Assembly: GCA_030686995.1 (NCBI GenBank)
Contig: CM060693.1
Coordinates: 111,688,228 to 111,752,227 of the forward strand
Source: Artemisia argyi
Lineage: Eukaryota > Streptophyta > Magnoliopsida > Asterales > Asteraceae
DNA: 64,000 nt
Reading direction: 5' to 3'
Shown here: in pieces, positions 21,476 to 32,450 of the stretch
How positions within the stretch are numbered: position 1 is the stretch's first letter
How the letters are laid out: each line of letters opens with the position of its first letter
Translations under genes and position numbers: made by a program
The notes under the pieces: model-generated
Databases searched by the model: none
What the model saw: the letters and a program-made list of their open reading frames with translations, nothing else
What the model was told of the DNA's origin: nothing

Positions 21476-24400
21476 CAACCCGACAAGGGCTAAGATATCA
21501 CATTCATGGTGTCAAACAGAACATACACAAGCATAAGACTTCAATAATACAATCAGATACAAAGGTTACAAAGAAATTCTAAGGCCAAGAATTACAAAAC
21601 AAAACTAAGGTACAAAATATCAAATACAAAACGTCTTCAAATCAACTCTAGTCCCTGATAGATAGCAAAGGTAAAGTCTTCTCTAAAACTCCTACTTGCA
21701 CTCTTCACTCATAACCCAACTTCCTTCTAAAACCTGCCGCGGGAAAGAAATGCGGCTGAGCTTAAAAAACTCAGTGAACAGATATAACAACAAAGTAATA
21801 TGAAACAGGAAAGAGATAACAGAATATATGTTGCATTTGGGTAATATCAAAAGGTATAAACAAAGGTAATAGAAGTAATGGGTAAAGTAAGGTAAGGTTA
21901 GTTCAAATAAGGTTTGGTCAGTTATCTACCAACGAGCCCAGAACAGAAATATCATGTCATATTCTTCAAACATATCCTGTAGCATAATAGTAACCAGGAG
22001 TAGCTAGCTCCCAGAAATGTGAAGGACGCATATTGCACATACGCCACATTCACCAGACCAGATAATAATATAATATATGACAGATAACAGAACAGATCTA
22101 GGATGTATCCATACGCCCCCGCAGAAATCAGATTAGCCATAATAAATCATATCATAAAGTGTGCACATTATATAACAGAAAGGGGACGTGGCAGAACATC
22201 ACTCTACTGCCCTAGAGTCATGTCAAAGGTGCATCACTGACATGGACATGGAACCCCCATGCCTAGTGAAATGGCTCGGGTATCTAACTGAATATAAGGT
22301 CATCATCACAGAATCAGAATCAAGGTCTATAATCATAATCAGAATTAGAAGGTCATCAATATAGGGTGCATAATAAAGGTTCAAGTCAAAGGTTCACAAA
22401 TGGAAAAGGTTCATAATCAGAGGTTCATATCAAAGGTTCAGAATATCAAAGGTCTTAATATCAGAAGTCATATCAATGGTTCAGAATATCCAAGGTTCAT
22501 TCCCAATGGTTCATTGCAAAAGATTCATTATCAAGTTTCATAAGTTCATAATAATAAAATGTGAAAGAGTTAAGAGAAAACAGATTTAAAAACTTTACAA
22601 ATCATTTATCCATTTCTATCACAAAGATATCCCTTTTTAAAACATTCTTCATAAAAGCCAATTAATCCTTTATTTAAAACTGGTTTCGCATCAAAATCAT
22701 AGAGTGTTATTTCAAAACAGTTTCCTCCAATAACATCAAGTTATATTTTCAAAAGGTTTTCATATCAAATTATCATAAAAGGTGAACCAAAGATATCAGA
22801 TATACAAAGGTCAGAAGTCATAGTAGTGGCAAAAGAAACGGATCACGAGTCATGAGAAACCTTACTGAAAGGTTAGAATATTTGTACGTTAACCGCAAGT
22901 GAAAACACATCATAAAGATCGGAAGTTACTCCTTCTTCAGCGAATCTACACGAATTAATGATCGGCTTATTATTAATAACTTGTTTTAAATCAGATTGCT
23001 CATTTTAGTCGGCTTTCTATTTTTTAGTAACTTTTCATATTTAGTAAGTTACACAAATTAGCAACTTTCCAAATTAAGTATGTCTTTCCCAAATTAGTAA
23101 TTTAATACCTTTAAGGTTCTAATTGACAATTGATAATATTTAAGGGTTTAAAATGACAGTCATAATAGTTTAGAGTTAATTATGTCAATTTAGTAAAGTT
23201 TAGGGTCAAAAATATAAATTATCAAAATTCATTATTAAAATCACAAATATATTTATTTTAAGGTTTATACTATAATTTAATATTAAGATGATAATTTTAG
23301 ACCCCGTCGTTCATAATTTAATATAATTTATGTACCCACAATATTAATATTGATGCTGCGACAATCCAAGATTTTATTAAATCATGTAAGACTCATTATA
23401 ACCCGACATCGTTTCAATTTACTCATATACACACGACCTATATTTATATATACGAGACAGACACATATACCTTCGTTGACATGAATATAAAACATACATA
23501 TCTCGAACCTCATTACTGTCAAAACATTCTTTTATAAGGTATATGATGTAAAAAGGCCAAAACTCATTTATTTAAGAAACATCAAAATATAACAACTAAG
23601 TGAAAGGCTCATTTATGTTAAAATACTGATGCATGCAACCTTTTTAAATCTTTTTATTTCCGATTCAAAAAAGAGCCAAAACAACTTGCATTCTTCTTTT
23701 GTTTTAGTTAATATAATATTGGATGAAACATAGTTGGTGTCGTGTATCAAATGGACCAAAATATAGACACGTATGATTCGAATTATAAACAGATTTATAG
23801 GTCGATCATACTTAGGTCTCAATTAGTTATTTTATTTGGATGGATTATGATTTTATGTGAGATCAAATCGTGTGCATGCATGCAAGTTTTCAAGATACCC
23901 CAAACGACCCAATACTGTGTTCACACTCTCGACACAACAAGTTCACAAGATCGACACATACATAATACAGATTCATGTTTTAGGATTTTAAGTGACATGT
24001 TTACATAGATAATCATAATACCTTTTTAGTGAGACCAAAACATTAATACCACACATGCTTTTATATAGTTCTTATATCATTTTACAACAGATACGTATAT
24101 TATAAGTAACGAGTGGGTTTCGAAACGGAATCGAGAGAGTATACCTCTAGTCGAATGTGAGGTCGAGACAACAACAAGAATATGTGCGAGACGATCACAT
24201 GAATCAAAAGAGTAATGCCGAGCCTGAATTCCATTGTACACGCTCACTACGAAATCAAAACTCCAATGAATCAAGACTGAATCAGCCACCTTCAACAAGG
24301 TCGAACCAAGTGCATAAATACCCACGAACCACTCTCGCACCTCCTTCTTAGCTCTCGTACACCCTTTTGCTGGATCGAATTTGAGAAGAAAAATGTTGCC

Positions 24401-24622
24401 GCCACCTTTTATAATTAGGGTTTGGTGTGTGTAAGTTTCAAATGTATGTTGTACGGTTTGATAATGGGAACAGAATGAGGAGTATTAAACTGATGTTGCC
24501 AAGTTTTTAGGAGAATATGGGCCGGATATAGCCGAGTCTTGTGGAGTCTTGAAGACCAATTCTCTTTTCAAATCTTTCAAATATATATCTTATAGTTTAG
24601 TTTAAGATATATGATCATTTGA
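21476..24622 (-). repeat. Minus-strand LTR remnant, same family as 28405-38310
   Basis: Starts (as the end of an LTR read inverted) with TGTAACACCCCAACCCGA, matching the inverted end of the solo LTR at 38310. Shared blocks read inverted include TTCACTGAGCTTTTTAAGCT (near 21757) and GGGGGTTCC...ATGG (near 22250), plus AGTTAC/TTAGTAA repeats near 23010-23100. Homology fades after about 23.2 kb. The LTR start was not found and no matching 5 bp duplication of CCAAA was seen, so the right boundary is a guess. Short ORFs inside are not genes. Confidence 0.6.
22330..22530. repeat. Degenerate short tandem repeat, GGTTCATAATCAAA-like
   Basis: Roughly 13-15 bp units (AAGGTTCANAATCAGA and variants) repeat about a dozen times. 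The complementary form (CCTTTGATATTGAA) is found at 63760-64000 in the plus-oriented LTR. Confidence 0.6.
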
Positions 24623-24889
24623 GGACCAAACTTTTTTTACATGCCAGGGACTAATCTCCACCATCCATCTTCCCTCCATCTTTATTTGATCTAATGGATG
24701 AGATTAATCTCAACAATTTAAAAAACCCACTTTCATTATTTTTTTTCCAAATATTACGTTAATCGTTAAGGGAAAAAAGATATACCGTTACGCCGGGCAT
24801 TTAATTATCTTTCTATAGATAGGCACTTTGACATATTTTCGACATTTTTTTTTGTTTTTTTCACGTTTTTTTTGTTGCCGAAAAAGTCA

Positions 24890-24996
24890 TATATGATATT
24901 ACATATCATATCATATATGATATTACATATCATATATGATATAATATGTAATATCATATACGATATTACATATCATATATGATATGTAATATCATA
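24890..24996. repeat. AT-rich tandem palindromes
   Basis: Iterated ATATCATATATGATATTAC-type units, each self-complementary. The same array is at 39700-39803 in copy B. Confidence 0.8.
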
Positions 24997-25430
24997 CTAG
25001 CAGGGTACCGACGCGATGCGGCGGCGGGTGCCCTGTGACTAAATTTTTCACCGAATAATTGTTATTTTGTTTTGGGCTGCAGTGCAGGATTTCAGATTTA
25101 TGTTTTAAAAGCTTAATTAGATTGTATTTTGTGGTTAAATAATTGTATATTTTGATAAATGGGTGAATTAAATTATGTATTAATTGTATGTGTTGAATAG
25201 TGTTTTGTTTTATTTGTACATTGTGCTTAGCTAGTTGTATAGATTGGTAATGGGGTATTTTAAATTATGTATTAATTGTATGTAAGAAATGGTATTTACT
25301 TAAAATCAATTGTGCTTTACATAGTTGTATATTATGTTTTATAAGTAGTGTTTACTTAAAAATCTAATTTAGAAAATCTTAAAATAATAAATATGAGAGA
25401 GGGTCTTATATGCTTTATAAGTAATATAGA
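24997..25430 (-). mobile_element. Short non-autonomous Helitron, copy A
   Basis: On the minus strand it begins TCTATATTACTTATAAAGC after an A and ends in a GC-rich hairpin (GGGTACC stem) followed by CTAG and T. It is 434 bp, non-coding, and of the same family as 10748-12370. It inserted within the palindrome ATCATA/TATGAT of the foldback centre. Confidence 0.85.
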
Positions 25431-25888
25431 TATGATATTTTTTTTTTTGCCACGAAAAAAAAAACGTGAAAAAAATGATTTTTTTAATTTTTCGAAAGTA
25501 TATCAAAGTGTCCGTCTATAGAAAGATAATTAAATGCCCGTCGCGATGGTGTAATTATTTTCGCTTAACGATTAATGGTTTCAGAGATATTTAAATTATA
25601 AAAAATGAGTGAAATATTAAAATACATTTAATCTCAACCATTGGTTTTCTTTTTAGATAGATGGTGGGAATGAGTCCCTTGGCATGTAAGGAATGTTTGA
25701 TTTGTATAATATTATAACTCGACTCTTAGTTTAATGTGATGTAAATGTTTCGTTATAGAAATCGGATTGTGTACATATATTTAATGGAGATCAGATGTTT
25801 AGTGCCATGTTTATATTTAAAAAGTCCACCATGCATATGTATTCATTCATACACCCACGTTAACGTAGATTCCATTAGTAATTTGTTA

Positions 25889-26099
25889 GAGCATGCACAA
25901 GCGTAACTCAAGTTAAAAGTTAACGCAGCGCTACATCAGATTTAACACTTTAACTTTAACTCAGAAAAAAACACCCACAACAATAACTTAGCCTTAACTC
26001 AGTTTTAACTCAAATATTTTCTAATTATTTAAACAAAATACAAATTAAAACAAATTACATTTTATTTAAACAAATCACTAAAAATACAAATGTTATTTA

Positions 26100-26143
<44 letters not shown>

Positions 26144-26540
26144 AACGCAAGGACTAAACTGTAAATACATAAAAGCCATAACCACAAGGACTGAAAGTGT
26201 AAAAGCCATAACCACAAGGACTGAAAGTGCAATTTTACAAAAGCTACATATTATCTTCTTCTTCTTCCTTTGAAACCTGCAACGATCGACACACACTAAA
26301 ACACACACATAACACACACACACACACGTTATTATATATAAACACACCAACAAAACCCACCAAATATTAGTTAAATCGGAAGAAAAGAAAAGAAAAGAAA
26401 AAAAATAACGCTTAACGCCGCGTCAAGCCACTAACGCGGAATGTTAAAGAGCCTTAACGCAACGAACACAACAATAACGCACCCTAACGTGCGTTAAAGT
26501 TGGCTTAACGTGCCTCTCCACGTTACGTCTGGGCATGCTC
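25889..26540. mobile_element. Tourist-like (PIF/Harbinger) MITE with empty site in copy B
   Basis: Termini GAGCATGCACAAGCG and (inverted) GAGCATGCCCAGACG, flanked by TTA duplications at 25886-25888 and 26541-26543. The duplicated segment at about 60146 has TTTGTTAGACGTG without the insert, an exact empty site with one TTA. The 652 bp contain a 41-base A tract (26102-26142), a 28 bp tandem duplication (26174-26231, core CATAACCACAAGGACTGAAA) and many TTAACGC words. No ORF of significance. Confidence 0.93.
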
Positions 26541-26696
26541 TTAGACGTGTGTTAAACATTAGTAATTATTAAGTTGTATAGACTTAATATATATAAGCTT
26601 AGGTAAAAATTCAAATTATATGAGAATTTAGGAGAAATGGATTGTAGGGTTATACATCAAAACTGGTCGAGCTCAAACTTCAGAGATGTCTTTGCA

Positions 26697-26858
26697 CTAT
26701 GTGTATCGTGTTCTCAGTCGGTGTTTGAGTGCCTTCGCGAGCTCAAACTTCTTAATAACTTCGACAATTGCCTCTTGTCGTTCCGTGTCTTCTTTGTCGG
26801 CTTGATTTTTGACATACTTTTGCAATTGCTCGATGGTGTGAGGGAGTTTACAAGCCAT
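26697..26858 (-). CDS. Small conserved ORF, 53 aa, copy A
   Basis: Minus-strand ORF starting MACKLPHTIEQLQKY. It is Lys/Glu/Gln-rich and predicted to be mostly helical (EAIVEVIKKFELAKALK), ending RTRYT. Copy B at 60305-60466 has the same length with only two amino-acid changes, although the surrounding non-coding sequence has diverged with indels. A TTATAAATG stretch upstream (near 26945) could be a promoter. I do not recognise the protein. It may be a fragment of a host gene or a true micro-ORF. Confidence 0.4.
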   Translation of the reverse strand: MACKLPHTIEQLQKYVKNQADKEDTERQEAIVEVIKKFELAKALKHRLRTRYT

Positions 26859-27529
26859 TGTTTTTTTTTTCGTGTTTGCGAAATATAAGTATATCTTTTA
26901 GTGGTTTTTTTGTTGGTGAGGATACAACTATAATCAATGAGCATTTATAAGGTTTAATTTTTTTTTTGAAATATAGCCGTTAGTTTTCAAATGGTTCTAT
27001 TTGGTGTACTTGTTTGTTTGTTTGTTTTATTTATTTATTTATTTATTTTTTATTTTTTTTCTGAAATTCAAATGTTAATGTTATAAAATTAAATAGGGGT
27101 TGTTTTGTAATTTTTTTTGTTCCATTGGCTAGAAACGCAAGTTAACACATTAACATAAATGGAAACGCTGGAAAAACGCAAACAAGGTGGAAATGGGGAA
27201 AATGCAATAACGCGGTTTTTTATGCCATGTAGGCATTAACGCCGGTTTAGCATTATCATTCCTTGTTCTCTTATATTTGAGTGTGACTAATATATAGCAA
27301 CAAACTTGTTTTATGTACAAAATTGGTTATTTTCTATACTTTTTTTTGACAATATAAGCATAATAATGTTTATCATATATTTCTACAATTACACACATAT
27401 AGATGCGACACACGCACGATCACTGTCACATATATAATTGATATTTTGTCAAGTAAACACACACACGACATAAAAATATTAAGATAAATATATTATAAAT
27501 CCACTTACAAAATCAATATGGATTGATAA

Positions 27530-27869
27530 AGTAATAGTATTTATACTATATTAATTATATATTATTACTAATATATAATAAAACCGGTTTGGTTCGATTT
27601 TTATGGTTTGGTTTTGGCCGAAAACCAAAACCAAACCAAATTTTTTGGTTTTTTTAAAAAGTAAAAACCAAACCATCGGTTTTTAGTTTTTCCCGGTTAT
27701 TTCACATAGGTTTTTTTTGGTATGTTGTTTTAAATAACCTTCCGGTTAATTGTCTTTGGAAGAATATCCATAAACTTCTAAACTCTTAACAACCTCAATG
27801 TTAATGAGATATTTAATAAGACATGTGTTTTTTAGGTAACACAAGCACCAACAAAGTATCACATATCTT
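27530..27869. repeat. AT-rich DNA with AAACC/GGTTT-rich repeat
   Basis: 27590-27720 is dense in CCAAACC and GGTTTTTGG words, analogous to the patches at 4755 and 20240. No gene seen. Confidence 0.55.
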
Positions 27870-28404
27870 CTTAGCCGTTTTACATCTAGAAATTGTATGA
27901 AAAAGAGTATTGGCAAGAATATTCACTGAGTCATAAATATACACATATAGGGATTTCTCCATATTTGTTTTTCAAATACTTTGTCAACCAACCGTCGGTA
28001 GGTTTTCGACATTCATAGTCTGAAGGGCATTTTTTTCTTAGTTTTGTAGTTAGTGAATTCCTTTGTAGGCAACCAAGAAACATTATATTTGAACCTCACT
28101 AGTGAGTTTATATTCTAGTTCGAGCACGGTTAGTAGTCTTTCGGGCATGCTTTATTAACGGCAGTCAAGTCTATACACATCCTACATGTGTTATATACAT
28201 TCATTATCTACAAGGATCGGGTTAGCCATCTAGTTAGGGTATTTCACCGGTTTGATTAATCCTATGTTTAACCTTTATGGTATGTCTTTCTACATGGCTT
28301 CCTTCTTGTAAAGAGCCACCATTCAATTTTATGTCATATGGGTTATTCTGAGGCAACATGCGAATGTTGTGTTCAACTATCATTCGGGGTATGCAGACCA
28401 TGTC
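27870..28404 (-). pseudogene. Gypsy reverse-transcriptase remnant, part 1
   Basis: Minus-strand fragments match the RT region of Tat/Athila-type gypsy elements: ADMVCIPRMIVEHNIRML, CIDLTAVNKACPKDY (normally C-DFTDLNKACPKD) and TYRRLVDKVFEKQI (normally TYQRLVDKAFEKQI). The catalytic YVDD block and the sequence between CPKDY and TYRRL are deleted, and stops are frequent. It is cut at 28404 by a solo LTR and continues at 38316. Confidence 0.75.
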
Positions 28405-30039
28405 TGTAAAACCTAAAATTTTTTAAACATGCAAAATGACCAAATTGCCCTTGTAACTTAAAACTTTAATAAATACTTAAATAAAACACCAAATAACTCC
28501 CAAACACTTGGAAATGAGTAACCTATGATAAATATTATTTTTTTTCGGAACATTTGTAATATTTGAAACTTATAAATTATATGCCACACCTAAGAAATTA
28601 TAAAGGGTCCAAAATGATTTAAAATGTTTACATAATATTTAATAAAAGAAGATATACATGATCTAATTATGGAAGATATAAAAATTCTGATTTTCCTCAC
28701 TCCTCTAAGCCCAAAAATCCGGCAATATCTTTTCCTCCCCTTCTATATAATTATTTGTTACCTATTTTCATTTTATAACATTTTCAAAACCCTAAAATCC
28801 TCCAAAAACTACACCGGCGGCATAATAATTTTTCAGGGGTGTTTGCCATTTTTCTTGGGCTTTTTCTAAAGTGTAGAAGGCTAGAAAAATAGTGGTGAAG
28901 GATAGGGAGTGATCATGGTTCATGTGCTATTGTTTTGGGGTCATATATTTGAGAGGAGAAGAGAAAATTCATTCCTCCTTGTTCAATTCGATCCAAATCA
29001 TTTGGGTATTTTTGTATCATCCCTCTTATCAAATATTATCTGTATAAAATCATAAAATTGATCCATGCATGTTATCTAAGTCTATTCGAATTAAAGAAAA
29101 CTAAAACCCTATAAACATGAAAAACCTCTAAAAGGCTCATACAAATTTTTGGTGGCTAGATCTGATTTTTGTGATGTGTTATGATGTATATTCGACATTA
29201 ATAAAATATTTTTGCAATTATTTGAGGCCTATGTAAATCGTTGGGAATTATTTTGTTTTGGTCCGATCGTATATAATCAAAATATGGTGCGAATGATTTA
29301 GGGTTAGGGTTTTGGGTGATGTTGGGTGATAATAAGTGTTGTAATAATTGTGTAATGATGATGGGAATGAATTGGAAAAATTAGGGTTGATGGTGGTAAA
29401 TTATTTATTTAGCCGATTTATGTTTTAATAAGTAAAGGGTGCATTTTGTAATTTTATAAACTTATGGGACATTTTTGTAACTTGTATTGGACCAGGGGTA
29501 TATTGTAGAAAATATAATATGGGGGTGTTATGTGTAAAATTTGTAACTAAAAGGTTTAAATGGTAAATTATTAATTAATTAATTTCGATTTGAAATTAAT
29601 TAAAACACAGGGGCTTGTTTTGTAAATTATGTAAATGGAGGGTGATTCATATAATTATTAAAGTAAAGGGTAAAATGTGTAATTTTTTATAATTAACGGT
29701 TTAATGTGCTAATGTAGATTTGTTATGGATATTTTTGTAAAATGTTTAATTAGGGTTTATTTGTAAATAATGTAATTAAAGGGTTAAAAGTGTAATAATT
29801 GTAAGATTGAAGGTTTATCTTGTTAACTTTTGTATAATTTGAATGAAATATGAAAACTTGTAATATTTACATATTAGAACTTTAACTATGGCATATTTAC
29901 ATTTGAAACCCTAAAATGTGAAAAGTGATTTATTTAAATCCTAAAATCATTTTGACTTAGTAAAATGAACCATAATTCCATGATAATGTTTAACAAATGA
30001 TTTAACTTGCATTTTGATATTAAGTCTTTCTAATTATGA

Positions 30040-30180
30040 AAACCTACTATTTATGAAAAACTTACTAAATAAGGTAACTTTCTAAATATAGAAAGTTACT
30101 AAATCTGGAAAGTTACTAAAAATAGAAACCTGCTAAATGTGGAAAGTTTCTAAAAATGGAAGATAACCTAAAAAGGAGTA
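30040..30180. repeat. Tandem AAAGTTACTAAATNTGG repeat in the LTR
   Basis: About eight degenerate 15-18 bp units of GAAAGTTACTAAATATG type. The same array occurs at 62730-62930 and inverted at 23010-23100. Confidence 0.7.
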
Positions 30181-31270
30181 ATCTGAATTTAAAATGAACT
30201 ATTGAATAATTCTCGATTTCTAATTCGTCTAGGTTTTGTGAAGAAGGAGCGGTCTCTATTTCTGTTTTGTCCTTTCCCTTATTTTCCTTTCTCATCGGGT
30301 TGAGGTACAAATATTCTGACCTTCCTTATAAGGTTTTTCATGACTCTCGTTCCTTGATTATAATTCTTTATCTGGATATGATCCCTTTGTGCCTTTGCTA
30401 TTGTTCCCTTGATACTTGATATAATTTCATCCGTTATCTTATGATATGAATATCCGAATCCCTTGATAATTTGAAGGTTCATTTGATATTGTAACTGGAT
30501 GTAAAAATCTTTCTTAATTATATCATGAAAATATTTTAGAAAAACTATTTTAAAATGATGTTTACGTGCACGATGCAATACCACTTTTATATCGGATTTT
30601 ACTAACTTTTATGAAAACTACTTTTAAAGACTATCCTTAGGAAAAACGTTATTAAAGATCACTTTTATGAAAGCAATTATTAAAAGATTTCTTTAAATGA
30701 ATATTTGATATAAACTTTCGAATTGAATCTTTGCTATGAACCTCTGAAACATTTAAATTGTGAACCCTTGAGTATGAACCTTTGATATTCTGATGACTTA
30801 GACATTTGCCAAACCTTGACTTTGCCTTCTCATTACTATGTTCCATTTTCCTACCACTATTATGATTTCTGACCTTGGTACATCTGACATCTTTGGTTCA
30901 TTGATATTATGTTTGTCTGAAAACTCTTTTTGAAAACATAACTTGGTAAAATGAGATAAAACAATTTAAACTAATTTATGAAAATATGACAACATGTCCA
31001 TTTCTAAATTGAAGTTTAAATAACCTTTGCCAAAAATGTTTTAAGGAAATACTTTTATGATAACTGATGAGGCGAAAAATAATCCATTTTTAGGGGGTCA
31101 TTTAAGCCCGGAATTGAATTTATTTGATCAAATATTGCCGTAAATCGTTCCTTTTGTGATTTTAGGTACTTTGGGAGTGAAATCTGGAAAAGGAAGCAAT
31201 TCGGACGTTTTTGGAGCATAAAAGTGAAGAAAACGCCAAAGACTTAATTTTCCATGCTGGGAATAGTGTG

Positions 31271-31464
31271 TGACGGCGTCAAGAGTACTTTCCTGACGGC
31301 GTCAAGAGTAAAGATCATGACGACCCAATACAGAAATGAAGGCGTCACAAAGTAGAGCGTCAAGAGTTAAATGTGTGACGGCTTGCAAAGGTGGATAACA
31401 TGACGGCGTCAGATGTAGATCAAGGCAGTCCGAGAATTATTTTGGCGGCGAGATGACGGCGTCA
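31271..31464. promoter_or_regulatory. Cluster of TGACGGCGTCA near-palindromes upstream of TATA
   Basis: Exact TGACGGCGTCA at 31271-31281, 31294-31304, 31401-31411 and 31454-31464, with further half-sites (GCGTCA, TGACGG) between. TGACG is the core bound by plant bZIP (TGA-type) factors. Here two TGACG half-sites face each other around one base. The cluster sits 40-230 bp before the TATA box and recurs in LTR2, the solo LTR at 51246 and the internal region (33785-33818). Confidence 0.6.
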
Positions 31465-31499
31465 CAAGGTTGTTCTTGATGCCGTCAGCCTCTTATATC

Positions 31500-31507
31500 T
31501 ATATATA
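31500..31507 (+). promoter_or_regulatory. LTR TATA box
   Basis: TATATATA in CTTATATCTATATATAG. The LTR2 copy is near 36265, and TATAAATA occupies the same position in the solo LTR at 51740. Confidence 0.6.
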
Positions 31508-32294
31508 GTTTTCTAATTTTCATTCATTAGAGAGAAACAAGTTTGGAGAAACCCTAAGGCTGAACCATATACGAATTTTACAGCTTTTCAAGGGTTTTCA
31601 ACCCTTGAATCCTTACCTGTGTTATTGAGATAAGTATTCCTTTAATTCAATCAATATGTCTGTGTTGGTTGTCTATATCTTGTGCTTGTCTTGATTCCAC
31701 CATGTTAGGAGCTTCTTGCAGGCTCGACATAGGAGTGAAGTAGGCACTCATAGGAGCTTCTTGCAGGCTCGACATAGGAGTGAAGTAGGCACTCATAGGA
31801 TTGGGGAAGTAAGTACGCCACCCCATGAATGGTATTAAGGAATACAATCCGTCATCCACGCAACTATAACAAGTAATTAACGTGTAAAAGATATCTAGGG
31901 AGTAGTGAAATCTAAGTAAACACATTTCTCCCACTTATTGTTCACAACCTTAGTTTAATATAATTTATTTTCATTCTAATATTTTATTTTGATTGCATCT
32001 TTAGTATTGGGTTAGTTGACTAGCAACTAATTCCGCCCAAATCATTCAAACCCGAGATTTTAATTTGCTTTCTAAAAAAATATAAAAATACAAAAAAGAA
32101 TCATCTCTCATCTCTAGAATTAGTATTTAGGTTTTCTAATCCTAGCGACACTATTCCTAGCTGAACGATCAATCCCCCGGTACTTGTCACTATACTATAC
32201 TACAACGATCAGGTACACTGCCTGGTGGGGGTTGTAAGCTTCTCAAGATCCCTTGAGAGGTAAAGCCTGGTGCGATTCTCACGTATCAAGTTTT

Positions 32295-32313
32295 TGGTGC
32301 CGCAGCCCGGGGA
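32295..32313 (+). other. Primer-binding site
   Basis: TGGTGCCGCAGCCCGGGGA just after LTR1 resembles the TGGCGCCGTTGCCGGGG site (tRNA-Asp type) used by Athila/Tat-group elements, with a few mismatches. Confidence 0.55.
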
Positions 32314-32450
32314 ATAGTTATTGTCTAGGTTAGAATCTCTTTTTATTAGGTCTACTTGCTAGATTCCTTTCTAGTAAGATTTTATTTTTATTTTTAGGTT
32401 TTCTTTAGTCTATCTTATTTCTTTGTTTCCTTTGTTCGTAAATTATCTCG

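Larger units (their letters stand above)
24623..25703. mobile_element. Foldback element with ~370 bp arms, copy A
   Basis: The left arm (24623-24890; CATGCCAGGGACTAATC, GTTAATCGTTAAG, GGGCATTTAATTATCTTTCT, CACGTTTTTTTT) recurs inverted in the right arm (25440-25703). The centre is a string of AT-rich palindromes built from ATATCATATATGATATTAC. Long inverted arms without an ORF suit a foldback or Mutator-like TIR element. A Helitron at 24997-25430 is inserted in the centre. The target duplication was not determined. Confidence 0.7.
24755..27529. repeat. Segmental duplication, copy A
   Basis: Foldback core, Helitron and ~2 kb of right flank, including the small ORF at 26697-26858, recur at 39548-39803 plus 59229-61135. 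Copy A has an extra Tourist MITE (25889-26540). Copy B has an extra LTR element (39804-59223). Confidence 0.85.
31065..32288 (+). repeat. 5' LTR of the one-ORF gypsy element
   Basis: It has a 45 bp tandem duplication (31707-31796, core GGAGCTTCTTGCAGGCTCGA) and lacks about 230 bp present in LTR2 between ATGCTAGG and ATGTTAGG, short direct repeats that suggest slippage or recombination. It carries four TGACGGCGTCA motifs. Confidence 0.88.

Noticed and set aside
24623..24645. TTTTTTTACA near 24636 as the missing start of the minus-strand LTR
   Set aside because: No match beyond TGTAAAA, the flank is not CCAAA, and the sequence pairs with the right foldback arm.
26102..26142. Poly-A run as a retroposon tail
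   Set aside because: It lies inside a MITE with TTA duplications and an empty site in the duplicate segment.
26637..26888. Plus-strand ORF opposite the 53-codon ORF
   Set aside because: It changes length and frame between the two copies, whereas the minus-strand frame is kept.
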